A DNA stretch of 18,519 nt from UBA5760 sp964649385. GTDB taxonomy: Bacteria; Chloroflexota; Dehalococcoidia; Dehalococcoidales; UBA5760. Both the position numbers and the translations under genes were made by a program. Location of the stretch: contig CAZYRA010000015.1 of NCBI GenBank assembly GCA_964649385.1, forward strand, positions 1 through 18,519, given 5' to 3'. Positions 1-6,425 of this stretch are shown piece by piece. The number at the start of each line of letters is the position of its first letter. Within the stretch, counting starts at the first letter, position 1. The notes under the pieces were generated by a model, which worked only from the letters and a program-made list of their open reading frames with translations, was not told the origin of the DNA and made no database searches.

Positions 1-107
1 GTGGGTTCTGGTGCCGGGGAGGTGCAGCCGACAATGGACAGCGACAGAAGCAAAGCCACCAGCACTACCATTAAAACCCTGAATCCTAATTTTCGATTCT
101 TAATCAT
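1..107 (-). CDS. Lipoprotein N-terminus (partial, cut by window edge)
   Basis: This is the first 35 codons of a gene running off the left edge. The ATG at 107-105 has a good Shine-Dalgarno, AAGGAG, seven bases upstream (115-120). The peptide starts with a basic n-region (MIKNRKLGFR), then a hydrophobic stretch of about 16 residues, then a lipobox ending IVGC, with Cys28 as the lipidation site, followed by a Ser/Pro-rich linker (TSPAPEP). This is a standard type II signal peptide, so the product is probably an exported, membrane-anchored lipoprotein. Substrate-binding proteins of ABC transporters are the commonest such class, but nothing of the mature domain is visible and no function is assigned. 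Confidence 0.8.
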   Translation of the reverse strand, partial: MIKNRKLGFRVLMVVLVALLLSLSIVGCTSPAPEP

Positions 108-120
108 AGAAGTTCTCCTT

Positions 121-545
121 TCTTAAAGTTAGAAATATGTAAAACTAGCTAATAATTACCCGCCGAAACATAAACGAGGAAATCTCTAAATGGTAGGAAC
201 AAAACAGAGGAGGAAAAAAGTGGGGACTAATTAGTGGAGACGGGAAATAACTGGGGAAAAGTACAGATGATCTGTAACGAGGAATCTATGGGAGGGGATT
301 TAGGCGGGTATCATTCATTACACGCCAATACTCACAAATTGTATCAACTACTTCATATCATTACTGACCTCCAATTTAGCTTCCCCCCTTCATTAGCATT
401 AAGTCAAGAACTTGAGTTATTATAGCCTAGGCTACTCCCCCTGTCAAACCGATTTAAGGCAAAAAGCAAGCCCTTAGAGCGGCGGAGCGCTGTGGGTATG
501 TGGATAAAAATGGCGAGCAGCATTAAGCAAGCAGGCCTGACTTTG
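121..545. other. Non-coding stretch between the lipoprotein gene and the tRNA pair
   Basis: No convincing gene is seen. A 63-codon GTG-started frame at 234-425 shows no domain or signal and is probably chance. Two short symmetric sites are visible: TACAGA-TGA-TCTGTA at 262-276, and a perfect 12-bp palindrome TAGCCTAGGCTA at 423-434 whose core recurs upstream of the response regulator near 4887. The promoter of the lipoprotein gene should lie here on the minus strand, but no clear -35/-10 pair was found. Confidence 0.5.
423..434. promoter_or_regulatory. 12-bp perfect palindrome, possible operator
   Basis: TAGCCTAGGCTA is identical to its reverse complement. It shares the 8-bp core GCCTAGGC with a palindrome at 4886-4895 next to the response-regulator promoter. 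It lies about 300 bases upstream of the lipoprotein gene and about 115 bases before the tRNA promoter. A protein-binding role is only inferred from the symmetry and the recurrence. Confidence 0.3.
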
Positions 546-554
546 TGATATAAT
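546..554 (+). promoter_or_regulatory. Extended -10 promoter of the tRNA pair
   Basis: The sequence TGATATAAT is a TGn-TATAAT extended -10 with a consensus hexamer at 549-554. There is no good -35 hexamer at the usual distance, which the extended element can compensate for. Transcription would start near 561, about 17 bases before tRNA-Gln. Confidence 0.6.
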
Positions 555-577
555 AACCCCTGATGTAATAATCCTAT

Positions 578-651
578 TGCCGAGTTGTGTAGCGGTAGCA
601 CGGAGGACTTTGAATCCTTTAGCCCTGGTTCGAATCCAGGCTCGGCAGCCA
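578..651 (+). tRNA. tRNA-Gln (anticodon TTG)
   Basis: The cloverleaf can be folded by eye. The acceptor stem TGCCGAG (578-584) pairs with CTCGGCA (641-647). There is a D-arm containing AGCGGTAGC, and an anticodon stem 603-607/615-619 around loop CTTTGAA with TTG at 610-612. The T-arm carries the GGTTCGAATCC signature. The discriminator is G648 and CCA is encoded at 649-651. It reads CAA codons. It is probably cotranscribed with the tRNA-Asn that starts nine bases later. Confidence 0.95.
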
Positions 652-660
652 CGGTAGCAC

Positions 661-736
661 TCCCCGATAGCTCAATCGGTAGAGCGAGCGGCTGTTAACC
701 GCTAGGTTGTAGGTTCGAGTCCTACTCGGGGAGCCA
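661..736 (+). tRNA. tRNA-Asn (anticodon GTT)
   Basis: The acceptor stem TCCCCGA (661-667) pairs with TCGGGGA (726-732). The anticodon stem AGCGG/CCGCT (687-691/699-703) encloses loop CTGTTAA with GTT at 694-696. The T-loop contains GGTTCGAGTCC. The discriminator is G733 and CCA is encoded at 734-736. It reads AAC/AAT codons. No clear intrinsic terminator is visible after it. Confidence 0.95.
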
Positions 737-834
737 ATCTTAACCATAAGAACCCACCATGGAACTCCACAATTAGAAACAAGGCTTACCCGACCTTCCG
801 TTAGTGCCATATTGCAGGCTGTTTATAGCCCCTT

Positions 835-1524
835 CTATCCGGCTACCTCTTCGCTGTATTTCCTGGCTAGGTCCGGATTATAGGGTGCCTTTCTCCCGAT
901 GCATCTTTCCCTCTGGCATAGCTGACAGCTCTCAAACTTAATCTCAGTGGGGAAGTATACCCCGGAAACAGATTTTACCGGAATCATTAAGCATTTATCG
1001 GTCAGCCTTACCCCAATGGCATCCTCCACATTGCCAAAGATGGAAAACAGCTCTTTCTGCTGGGTTATCGGCCAGGACTCCAGAGAGCCCGGTTCCATTT
1101 CCGATATCTGTCCCAGCTCGTATTTCCTGGTCAGGTGCTCCTCAAGATAGCTCATCGCCAGTTCCAGTACCATCTCCTTAATCTGATCCAGGTAGTAACA
1201 CTTCATAAACTCATCAGCCGGGATATCTATCTCATCCAACTCCCTGCCGCAGGTCGCCACGAACGGAAAAACCCGGCCCACTTTGTCCAGGTTATCCCGG
1301 AGAACACGGCTGGTGAGCCTTACCCCATCAACCTCTACCCAGTCTTCAGCCTTATTATCAACATAGGAGACCTGATAGATAACCTTAGGCCTGGCGATGG
1401 GAAGGACAAGCTCAATTAATTCCTGGACGCCCTTCTCCATATCCTCCCTCTTCTTACGTATATTCATCCGCTCCAGCACATTCCCAGTATCCAGGCTGAC
1501 CGATATGTCGCTCAATATCTCCAT
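835..1524 (-). CDS. MetH-type vitamin B12 activation domain protein, stand-alone
   Basis: The 229-residue protein resembles the S-adenosylmethionine-binding activation domain of cobalamin-dependent methionine synthase, which reductively remethylates inactive cob(II)alamin. Family-like features include VATCGREL (about 89-96), a central helical stretch, and an EPGSLESWP...Q..LF segment (144-160) matching the conserved nucleotide-binding part of the family. It ends in a compact cysteine motif, C200-x2-C203-x4-C208, followed by GRKAPYNP, which I recall as common in stand-alone members. No methionine synthase catalytic domains or corrinoid protein gene are adjacent, so the client enzyme is not shown. 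It could serve MetH or another corrinoid methyltransferase. The ATG at 1524 lacks an obvious Shine-Dalgarno; start moderately certain. Confidence 0.8.
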   Translation of the reverse strand: MEILSDISVSLDTGNVLERMNIRKKREDMEKGVQELIELVLPIARPKVIYQVSYVDNKAEDWVEVDGVRLTSRVLRDNLDKVGRVFPFVATCGRELDEIDIPADEFMKCYYLDQIKEMVLELAMSYLEEHLTRKYELGQISEMEPGSLESWPITQQKELFSIFGNVEDAIGVRLTDKCLMIPVKSVSGVYFPTEIKFESCQLCQRERCIGRKAPYNPDLARKYSEEVAG

Positions 1525-1713
1525 AAGACTACTAAAGAGGCCAGTTTACCCCCTATCTCCTTTCTGACTAAAAGTATTCAGGCCCAGCCAGTTGGTGGCT
1601 CTTCTCAAGTTCTAATAGGTCCACCCGCTGCAGCTATTTCAATTGTATCTGGAATTGTAGCATCTACAGGAGGTGGATATCAACGGATAGTGAGTAAGGT
1701 AACTCCTCGACAT
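1525..1713. other. Gap between two minus-strand genes with unexplained open frames
   Basis: This stretch separates the kinase stop from the activation-domain gene. No promoter or terminator stands out. The plus strand is open without a stop through this whole stretch and reads as a Gly/Ala/Ile-rich segment (for example GPPAAAISIVSGIVAS) with no start of its own. On the minus strand a short frame ends with EKSHQLAGPEYF and a TAG near 1570. Either may be a remnant of a lost gene or mobile element; neither is recognised. Confidence 0.3.
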
Positions 1714-3882
1714 TTATATCGGTATTTCTATCATCACCCTGGTGCCCTTACCCGGCTCGGAATCAATCTCCATTCTGCCATCCAGCAGGCGCACCCTTTC
1801 TTCCATTCCGGCCAAGCCAAGCTTGCCGGCGCGAGGCAGATCTGTCAGGTTTTCTCCCAAATCAAACCCTACACCGTTGTCACAAACAGAGACCTTCGTC
1901 TTACCTTCGTCAAATTCGATACCGGTCTCTATCTTTGAAGCTCGGGCATGCTTCTCGACATTTCTTAGAGCTTCCTGAACAATGCGGAAGATTGTTAATT
2001 CCACCTCCGTCGCAAACCGCCGTTCAACACCTGAGACGACCAAATTTGATTCCATACCGGACCGTTTTTCGAGGTTGTCGAGCTGCCATCGTAGCGTCGC
2101 CAGCAGGCCCAAATCATCCAGCATAGGGGGACGCAATTCATGGATAAAACGGCGCATCCCGGCCGATATGTTATTCAACTGCTGGCGCAGCTCAACCAGG
2201 AAGGCAGAACTGCTTGGTGTCAACTCAGTATTATTACGTGAAAAGTTGTCCACCTGGCGGGAAAGGGCATAGAGAACCTGACTGGTATCATCATGAAGCT
2301 CACGACCAATACGCTTGCGTTCCTCCTCCTGAATTGTAGTAATCTGGCTGAGGTAGTAACGCAGGCTCTCCTGCATTCTCCTCTCTTCGGTTACATCCCG
2401 CAGGGTCTCTATCGCGCTCACCACTTTTCCAGTGTCATCCTTGATGGGGCTCGCTGTAAAATGGAGCCACCTGCCATCCCCACCAAGGGTCGGGTAGAAG
2501 TCTTCGGCCTCATAGGTATCTTCAATCAGGGGGGATTTTCTTCCCTTGTCCCCATAATATGTCTCGACTTCACCTGCCGAGGCCCCATCCACGATTAGGT
2601 CAGCCATAACCGGCCTCTTCTCGGTATAGAAGATCACCCACTGCTTATCCGTCCCGATTACCTCCTCTTTCTTTAAACCAGAGAGAGACTCGATTGACTT
2701 ATTCCAGTGAGTGATTTTATGCTGCTGGTTAATGGCAAACGTTGGAAGCGGAGAGCCCTCGATAGTCTTGGCGAGCATTTCCTCCTCCTGCTTTTGCTTG
2801 GTAACGTCTCTAGCTATATGCTGAAAGCCCCTGGGCTTTCCATTCTCAGTAACCAGGCTGGTGGTTAATTTCAGCACCGCCTGCGACCCGTCCTTCCTAA
2901 GCAGGTGCTGCTCGTAGGGCTGCTCTACAGGTAAATTCTCCATCAGCTTATGCCTAACCTCACCGGCCATATTAATCGTTTCACCAGATAGCAAAACGGT
3001 CGCATTCATCTTTACCAATTCTTCTCTACTATAGCCAGTGAGTTTCGCCGCCGCCTCATTGGCAGCGGTAATATTACCCTCCAGGCCATGAACCAGAATA
3101 GCGTCACTGGCGTTTTCGAACATCTGGCGGCAGCTCCTCTCCGAGACAGCCAGCTGCTGCGCGTCACGGCGCTCCTTCTCCAACAGGAAAGCGTTTTCCA
3201 CAGTGGTGGCTATCTGGCTACCAACAGCAGTGAGCAGTTCAATATTGTCAAGGGAAAATTGCCTGGGCCGCCGCGTCGCCACACAAAGCACACCCCTGAT
3301 GCGATCCTTGATAATCATGGGCACAATTAGCTGCGCTTCAATCTGCATACTGCTGGTCTCAGGCATACTCAACCAGGGTACGCCGGAGGCACTGTCCACT
3401 ACCATAGGCTGGTAGGTCCTGGCTACTTCCCCATAAAGGCCTTCACCAACCCGCTGCCCATCGACAGCACGGATAAACTCATCAGAGACACCTTCAGAGG
3501 CAACCAGTTGCAGCTTTTGGGACTTCTCATCCAGGGAAAATATCAGACCAATCTCACCCTCTATCAACTCCGAAATCATGTGAACTGCCTTTCTCAGTAT
3601 GCTCTTCGTTTCCAGAGACTCGCCCAGCAGATTAGCAATGGTGTTCAGTATATTCTGGCGCTTTTCACTCTTCCGCACGGCCTGCATATAGTGCTGCAGA
3701 ATATCGTGTGCCGACTGCAGCTTCAGTAAAGCCGCCATGGTCTTCTCCTTTTCCTCAGCTCGCGTCCAGACCCCCCAGGAAGCTATCATACCCACGGCGA
3801 AGACACCCCCGGTCTCGAGAAGGGCATCCGCCAACAGGTGAGATAAGAATAGCCCTGGGCAACATAGCCGCCAGTGCAGCAA
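1714..3882 (-). CDS. NarL-family sensor histidine kinase, main part (gene is frameshifted)
   Basis: This frame carries nearly all of a cytoplasmic sensor kinase. In its 722-codon numbering there is a last transmembrane helix (about 24-40) and a coiled linker. A GAF domain follows (about 75-235), then two PAS domains (about 250-365 and 370-500). A HisKA_3 dimerisation domain has the phosphoacceptor His530 in RIGRELHDD. The HATPase_c domain has its N-box at Asn641 (NVEKHA), DNGVGFD (668-674) and GLAGMEER (689-696). This is the NarX/LiaS/DegS type that partners LuxR-type regulators, and such a regulator is encoded just upstream. The first 16 or so residues (MLHWRLCCPG...) are out-of-frame translation: the true N-terminus lies in another frame at about 3836-4099. 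The ligand is unknown. Confidence 0.85.
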   Translation of the reverse strand: MLHWRLCCPGLFLSHLLADALLETGGVFAVGMIASWGVWTRAEEKEKTMAALLKLQSAHDILQHYMQAVRKSEKRQNILNTIANLLGESLETKSILRKAVHMISELIEGEIGLIFSLDEKSQKLQLVASEGVSDEFIRAVDGQRVGEGLYGEVARTYQPMVVDSASGVPWLSMPETSSMQIEAQLIVPMIIKDRIRGVLCVATRRPRQFSLDNIELLTAVGSQIATTVENAFLLEKERRDAQQLAVSERSCRQMFENASDAILVHGLEGNITAANEAAAKLTGYSREELVKMNATVLLSGETINMAGEVRHKLMENLPVEQPYEQHLLRKDGSQAVLKLTTSLVTENGKPRGFQHIARDVTKQKQEEEMLAKTIEGSPLPTFAINQQHKITHWNKSIESLSGLKKEEVIGTDKQWVIFYTEKRPVMADLIVDGASAGEVETYYGDKGRKSPLIEDTYEAEDFYPTLGGDGRWLHFTASPIKDDTGKVVSAIETLRDVTEERRMQESLRYYLSQITTIQEEERKRIGRELHDDTSQVLYALSRQVDNFSRNNTELTPSSSAFLVELRQQLNNISAGMRRFIHELRPPMLDDLGLLATLRWQLDNLEKRSGMESNLVVSGVERRFATEVELTIFRIVQEALRNVEKHARASKIETGIEFDEGKTKVSVCDNGVGFDLGENLTDLPRAGKLGLAGMEERVRLLDGRMEIDSEPGKGTRVMIEIPI

Positions 3883-4099
3883 AGGAGGTTATCAATGCCC
3901 CCCTCCGCCCGAAGAGGAAAGCAGCATATATGATAGGTATAAAGAATAGAATGCGGTCAAAGGTATGCCGGGTCAAGCCGAAGTGAAAGCTGGGGTAAGC
4001 TGTGTCAGGCATACCTAGCACCTCAGCGTAGTGAAACAGGCAAACCAAGGTAAAGGTTATAATGATAACCCAGAATGTGCGCTTTTTTGCAAACTTCAT
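3755..4099 (-). pseudogene. N-terminal membrane part of the same histidine kinase, before the frameshift
   Basis: From the ATG at 4099 this frame gives MKFAKKRTFWVIIIT and three hydrophobic helices: TFWVIIITFTLVCLF, ILFFIPIIYAAFLFG and ALITSFAALAAMLPRAIL. It becomes meaningless after LISP and stops at 3755. The next helix (TGGVFAVGMIASWGV) and the whole kinase core continue in the frame one base further on. One surplus base around 3835-3842 would restore a single protein of about 794 residues with four membrane helices, reading ISP-LADALLETGG across the join. The start follows the regulator stop by 26 bases, so the two genes form one operon. This is either a real disruption or an assembly or sequencing error. 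Confidence 0.75.
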
Positions 4100-4125
4100 T
4101 AGCACAGTCTGGAAATACGGGCTTC

Positions 4126-4791
4126 TCAAGGGACATCCTCGATACTGAACCAGCCTTTTTTCAGGCCACATAGTATTGCTTCGGAGCGAGAACTCACCCC
4201 CAGCTTATTGAAGATACTCCTCATATGGGCCTGTACCGTACGCTCACTGATAAAGAGCGTGGCGGCGATATCCTTATTGCTCATACCCTTAGTGGCTACC
4301 TTGAGCACCTCCATCTCGCGCTCACTCAAGGGTGACGTGGAGGGGCTCAGCACCGGGGCGGCACCCGGGTTCTTGAAACGCCCCATCATCTTGCTCAAGA
4401 TCTTGGGGTGGATCATCGGCTCCCCGGCGTAGACCGCCCGTACCGCATTAATCAGTTCATCACCGCTTACACTCTTCAGCAAATAACCAGCGGCACCGGC
4501 CTCCAGGACACTGAAAATATACTCATCATAATCATAGCCGGTAAGGATAAGCACAACGGTTGCCGGCAGAGCCGCCTTAATCTGCTTGGTAGCCTCAATG
4601 CCGCTGAGTTTGGGCATTGCAATGTCCATAATAACTACATCGGGCTTGAGCTGGCTAGTCAGACTAACCGCCTCCTCGCCATCGCCCGCCTCACCAACAA
4701 TCTCAAAATCCTGTTCCCGCTCCAGGAGTTGACGGGTACCCTGCCGTACCACTACATGGTCTTCAACAAGCAGAATCCTGATGGTTTTCAT
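4126..4791 (-). CDS. NarL/LuxR-family response regulator
   Basis: This is a 221-residue two-domain regulator. The receiver domain (1-120) has acidic residues Glu10 and Asp11, the phosphoacceptor Asp56 in VVIMDIAMP, Thr84, and Lys106 in YLLKS. The LuxR-type helix-turn-helix (about 150-210) contains LSEREMEVL, GMSNKDIA and SERTVQAHM. It is presumably phosphorylated by the downstream kinase, which appears broken. The ATG at 4791 is chosen over a TTG seven codons upstream. It has a GGAAGGAAAG ribosome site, and the upstream TTG would lie inside the -10 element. The leader is short, about 14 bases. Targets are unknown; the intergenic repeats at 4885-4927 and the divergent gene are natural candidates. 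Confidence 0.92.
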   Translation of the reverse strand: MKTIRILLVEDHVVVRQGTRQLLEREQDFEIVGEAGDGEEAVSLTSQLKPDVVIMDIAMPKLSGIEATKQIKAALPATVVLILTGYDYDEYIFSVLEAGAAGYLLKSVSGDELINAVRAVYAGEPMIHPKILSKMMGRFKNPGAAPVLSPSTSPLSEREMEVLKVATKGMSNKDIAATLFISERTVQAHMRSIFNKLGVSSRSEAILCGLKKGWFSIEDVP

Positions 4792-4811
4792 TGCTTCTTT
4801 CCTTCCGCACA

Positions 4812-4840
4812 AGTATAAGTCGTTTCCACGACATATTCAA
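4812..4840 (-). promoter_or_regulatory. Sigma-70-type promoter of the two-component operon with an inverted repeat in its spacer
   Basis: Read on the minus strand: TTGAAT (4840-4835), a 17-bp spacer, TATACT (4817-4812). Each hexamer is close to consensus and the spacing is ideal. The spacer contains a perfect inverted repeat GTCGT-GGAA-ACGAC (4832-4819), placed where a bound protein would block or remodel RNA polymerase. The start of transcription would be near 4805, leaving room for the ribosome site of the regulator gene. Confidence 0.65.
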
Positions 4841-4884
4841 CTGTGGCGGCTGTGGAGAATACCAGGTTAATCATCTATATCGAA

Positions 4885-4927
4885 ATGCCTAGGCAATTAT
4901 GCCTAGACGGCAGCCCGAATGCCTGCG
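4885..4927. promoter_or_regulatory. Repeated ATGCCT boxes, candidate operator cluster
   Basis: ATGCCTAGGC (4885-4894) and ATGCCTAGAC (4899-4908) are direct repeats with a 14-bp period, and ATGCCTGCG (4919-4927) is a weaker third copy. The first contains the perfect palindrome TGCCTAGGCA (4886-4895). They lie between the divergent regulator and two-CW genes, about 45 bp upstream of the regulator -35. They could be binding sites for the LuxR-type regulator or another factor; this is inference from repetition and position. Confidence 0.4.
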
Positions 4928-5056
4928 TTAAGATAGGGTGATAAATAGGTGCTAAGGCGGATGGCATAAGGTCTATCCTGTTGTTAAATGTAATTGGGTA
5001 GTGGGGAGGAAGGGAGAAGGGGTAAATAAAGTATATGTGGTGAGGAGGAAAGGGCA

Positions 5057-6217
5057 ATGAGAATAGGCGATATCGTCAAGATTAGAAAGTGCAATCAGAT
5101 GTATGTGAATTTGGCGGGGCAGAGTGCCGAGATAGTAGACCTGCCAATCGGGGGAGACAAGAAACACACTATATATCCGGTATGGGTCAGGATACTTTCC
5201 GGTAAGCAACAGGGTAAGACCTACGGCTTCCAGTATGATGAGGTGGAAATTCTTAATAAAGAGGGGGGGATGATGAAGACGAAAGTAGCAAAGCAGCTAG
5301 AAGAAATTCTGGGTGGGCTCACTACCGCGGAGGAAAAACGAGGAGAAAAAGCGCTAAAGGTTGGTGGTACAGTCAAAATCAAGAAATGCGGCCCGATGCC
5401 AGAGGTGCTTGGGCAGAACGCTGAGATAGTCGACCTGCAAGTCCAGGAATACGGCAAATACACCGTGTATCCGGTGTGGGTCAAGATAACCACCGGTGAG
5501 CGACAGGGTAAGATCTACGGTTTCCGGTACGATGAGGTAGAAGTACTACCCCGAACCTGTCTTGAGGAGATGACGAAGATGGAAGCGTTGGAGCATATGG
5601 GGAAGATGTTAGGAACAATGCGGGCAGGCGGCACAATCAAAATCAGAAAATGTGATTCGCTACCCGGGGTAGTAGGCGAAAGCGCAGAAATAGTGGACAT
5701 GCAGGTACAGGAGTACGATGAATATGGGGTATATCCGCTATGGGCAAAGATAACCTCCGGTGAGAAAAAGGGCAGGGTTTACGGCTTCAAATATGACGAG
5801 GTAGAGCTATTGCCTAAGGCTCTACCCGCGGCACCAGCAAAGACAAGGCTGGCAGAGCAGTTAGAAGAGATACTGAAGAGCACTACTACGCTAGGGGATA
5901 TCGCCGAGATAGAGAGGGCCATTGACGAGGTTAAAGGTAATATCATGTCGGAGGCAGCGACAGGCTTCTGGGAGGATAAGACCCCGTGTTGGGAGATGTT
6001 GCGCTGTCCGGAAGCGATCAGGAACGAGTGCCCGGCTTTCAAACATCAGGGTATGCCGTGCTGGCAGATGGAAGGCACCTACTGCAAACTCCACTGTGAC
6101 GGTGAAAAAGGCCACAATACTGACATCTGCCGGGTGTGCCGGGTCTATAAGAGATGGGGCAACGAGGAACCAATCGAGATAAAGCTCGCCGGTAAGGGAT
6201 TCAATCAAGCGAAGTAG
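5057..6217 (+). CDS. Three-repeat KOW/SH3-like protein with C-terminal two-CW cysteine domain
   Basis: This is a 386-residue soluble protein without a signal peptide. Three copies of a unit of about 66 residues occupy 1-66, 100-165 and 188-253. Each has a V/I-KI-R/K-KC motif, a central AEIVD, a VYPVWVKITSG-like strand and YGF.YDEVE.L, which suggests a small beta-barrel of KOW/SH3 type. The first and third repeats are followed by a helix of the form LEEIL (81-85 and 269-273), and the second by a Met-rich helix. The C-terminus (309-365) has eight cysteines (311, 317, 325, 335, 343, 347, 358, 361), with two Cys-Trp pairs 24 residues apart. This matches the two-CW domain, probably metal- or cluster-binding. 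Shine-Dalgarno GAGGAGG fits the ATG. Function unknown; the neighbouring hydrogenase operon is in the same orientation. Confidence 0.8.
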   Translation: MRIGDIVKIRKCNQMYVNLAGQSAEIVDLPIGGDKKHTIYPVWVRILSGKQQGKTYGFQYDEVEILNKEGGMMKTKVAKQLEEILGGLTTAEEKRGEKALKVGGTVKIKKCGPMPEVLGQNAEIVDLQVQEYGKYTVYPVWVKITTGERQGKIYGFRYDEVEVLPRTCLEEMTKMEALEHMGKMLGTMRAGGTIKIRKCDSLPGVVGESAEIVDMQVQEYDEYGVYPLWAKITSGEKKGRVYGFKYDEVELLPKALPAAPAKTRLAEQLEEILKSTTTLGDIAEIERAIDEVKGNIMSEAATGFWEDKTPCWEMLRCPEAIRNECPAFKHQGMPCWQMEGTYCKLHCDGEKGHNTDICRVCRVYKRWGNEEPIEIKLAGKGFNQAK

Positions 6218-6425
6218 GACTTGTCTGAAAAGGGGAAGGGGCTTAAGTCAGATAACGCAGCTACAATGGCAGCACCACATAAGTGAAACATAAATATAGA
6301 GATGGTCTAGCGCAATATATATCCTTTGTGTTATAGTATTGCGGGAATTTTCGTGTCATCACGCTAGGAAAGCGTGTCCTGTTCAAACGAGCCGCTAATT
6401 ATTACCACAGTTAGGAGGCATAAAT
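6218..6425 (+). promoter_or_regulatory. Upstream region and leader of the hydrogenase operon
   Basis: This holds an extended -10 promoter, TGT-TATAGT (6329-6337), with no good -35, implying a start near 6344 and a leader of about 80 bases. The leader contains a perfect 6-bp hairpin, CACGCT-AGGAA-AGCGTG (6360-6376). A strong ribosome site (AGGAGG) precedes the ATG at 6426. No T-run follows the hairpin, so it does not look like an intrinsic terminator. No Rex-type or other familiar operator was recognised. Confidence 0.5.
6360..6376 (+). repeat. Leader hairpin before hoxE
   Basis: An inverted repeat with 6-bp arms CACGCT and AGCGTG and loop AGGAA lies in the untranslated leader, 49 bases before the start codon. 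It may affect mRNA stability or be a protein site. The loop resembles part of a Shine-Dalgarno but is too far from the ATG to serve it. Confidence 0.45.

Noticed and set aside
234..425. GTG-started 63-codon plus-strand frame
   Set aside because: No recognisable domain and no ribosome site at usual spacing. The residue mix is typical of untranslated DNA.
404..652. Minus-strand frame starting MAAEPGFEPGLKDSK
   Set aside because: It is antisense to the tRNA-Gln gene. The PGFEPG string is the well-known false translation of a tRNA T-arm.
619..810. Minus-strand frame containing GSPSRTRTYN
   Set aside because: Antisense to both tRNAs, the same kind of tRNA-derived artefact, with no coding support.
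4100..4171. Upstream start (MWPEKRLVQYRG) for the kinase N-terminal frame
   Set aside because: It would overlap the regulator gene by about 45 bases; the ATG at 4099 gives a typical short basic N-terminus right before the first membrane helix.
4792..4812. Upstream TTG start for the response regulator
   Set aside because: It lies within the predicted -10 element and before the likely transcription start; the ATG at 4791 has a good ribosome site and family-like N-terminus.
6360..6376. Leader hairpin as a rho-independent terminator of the two-CW gene
   Set aside because: No T-run follows it, and it lies downstream of the likely hydrogenase promoter.
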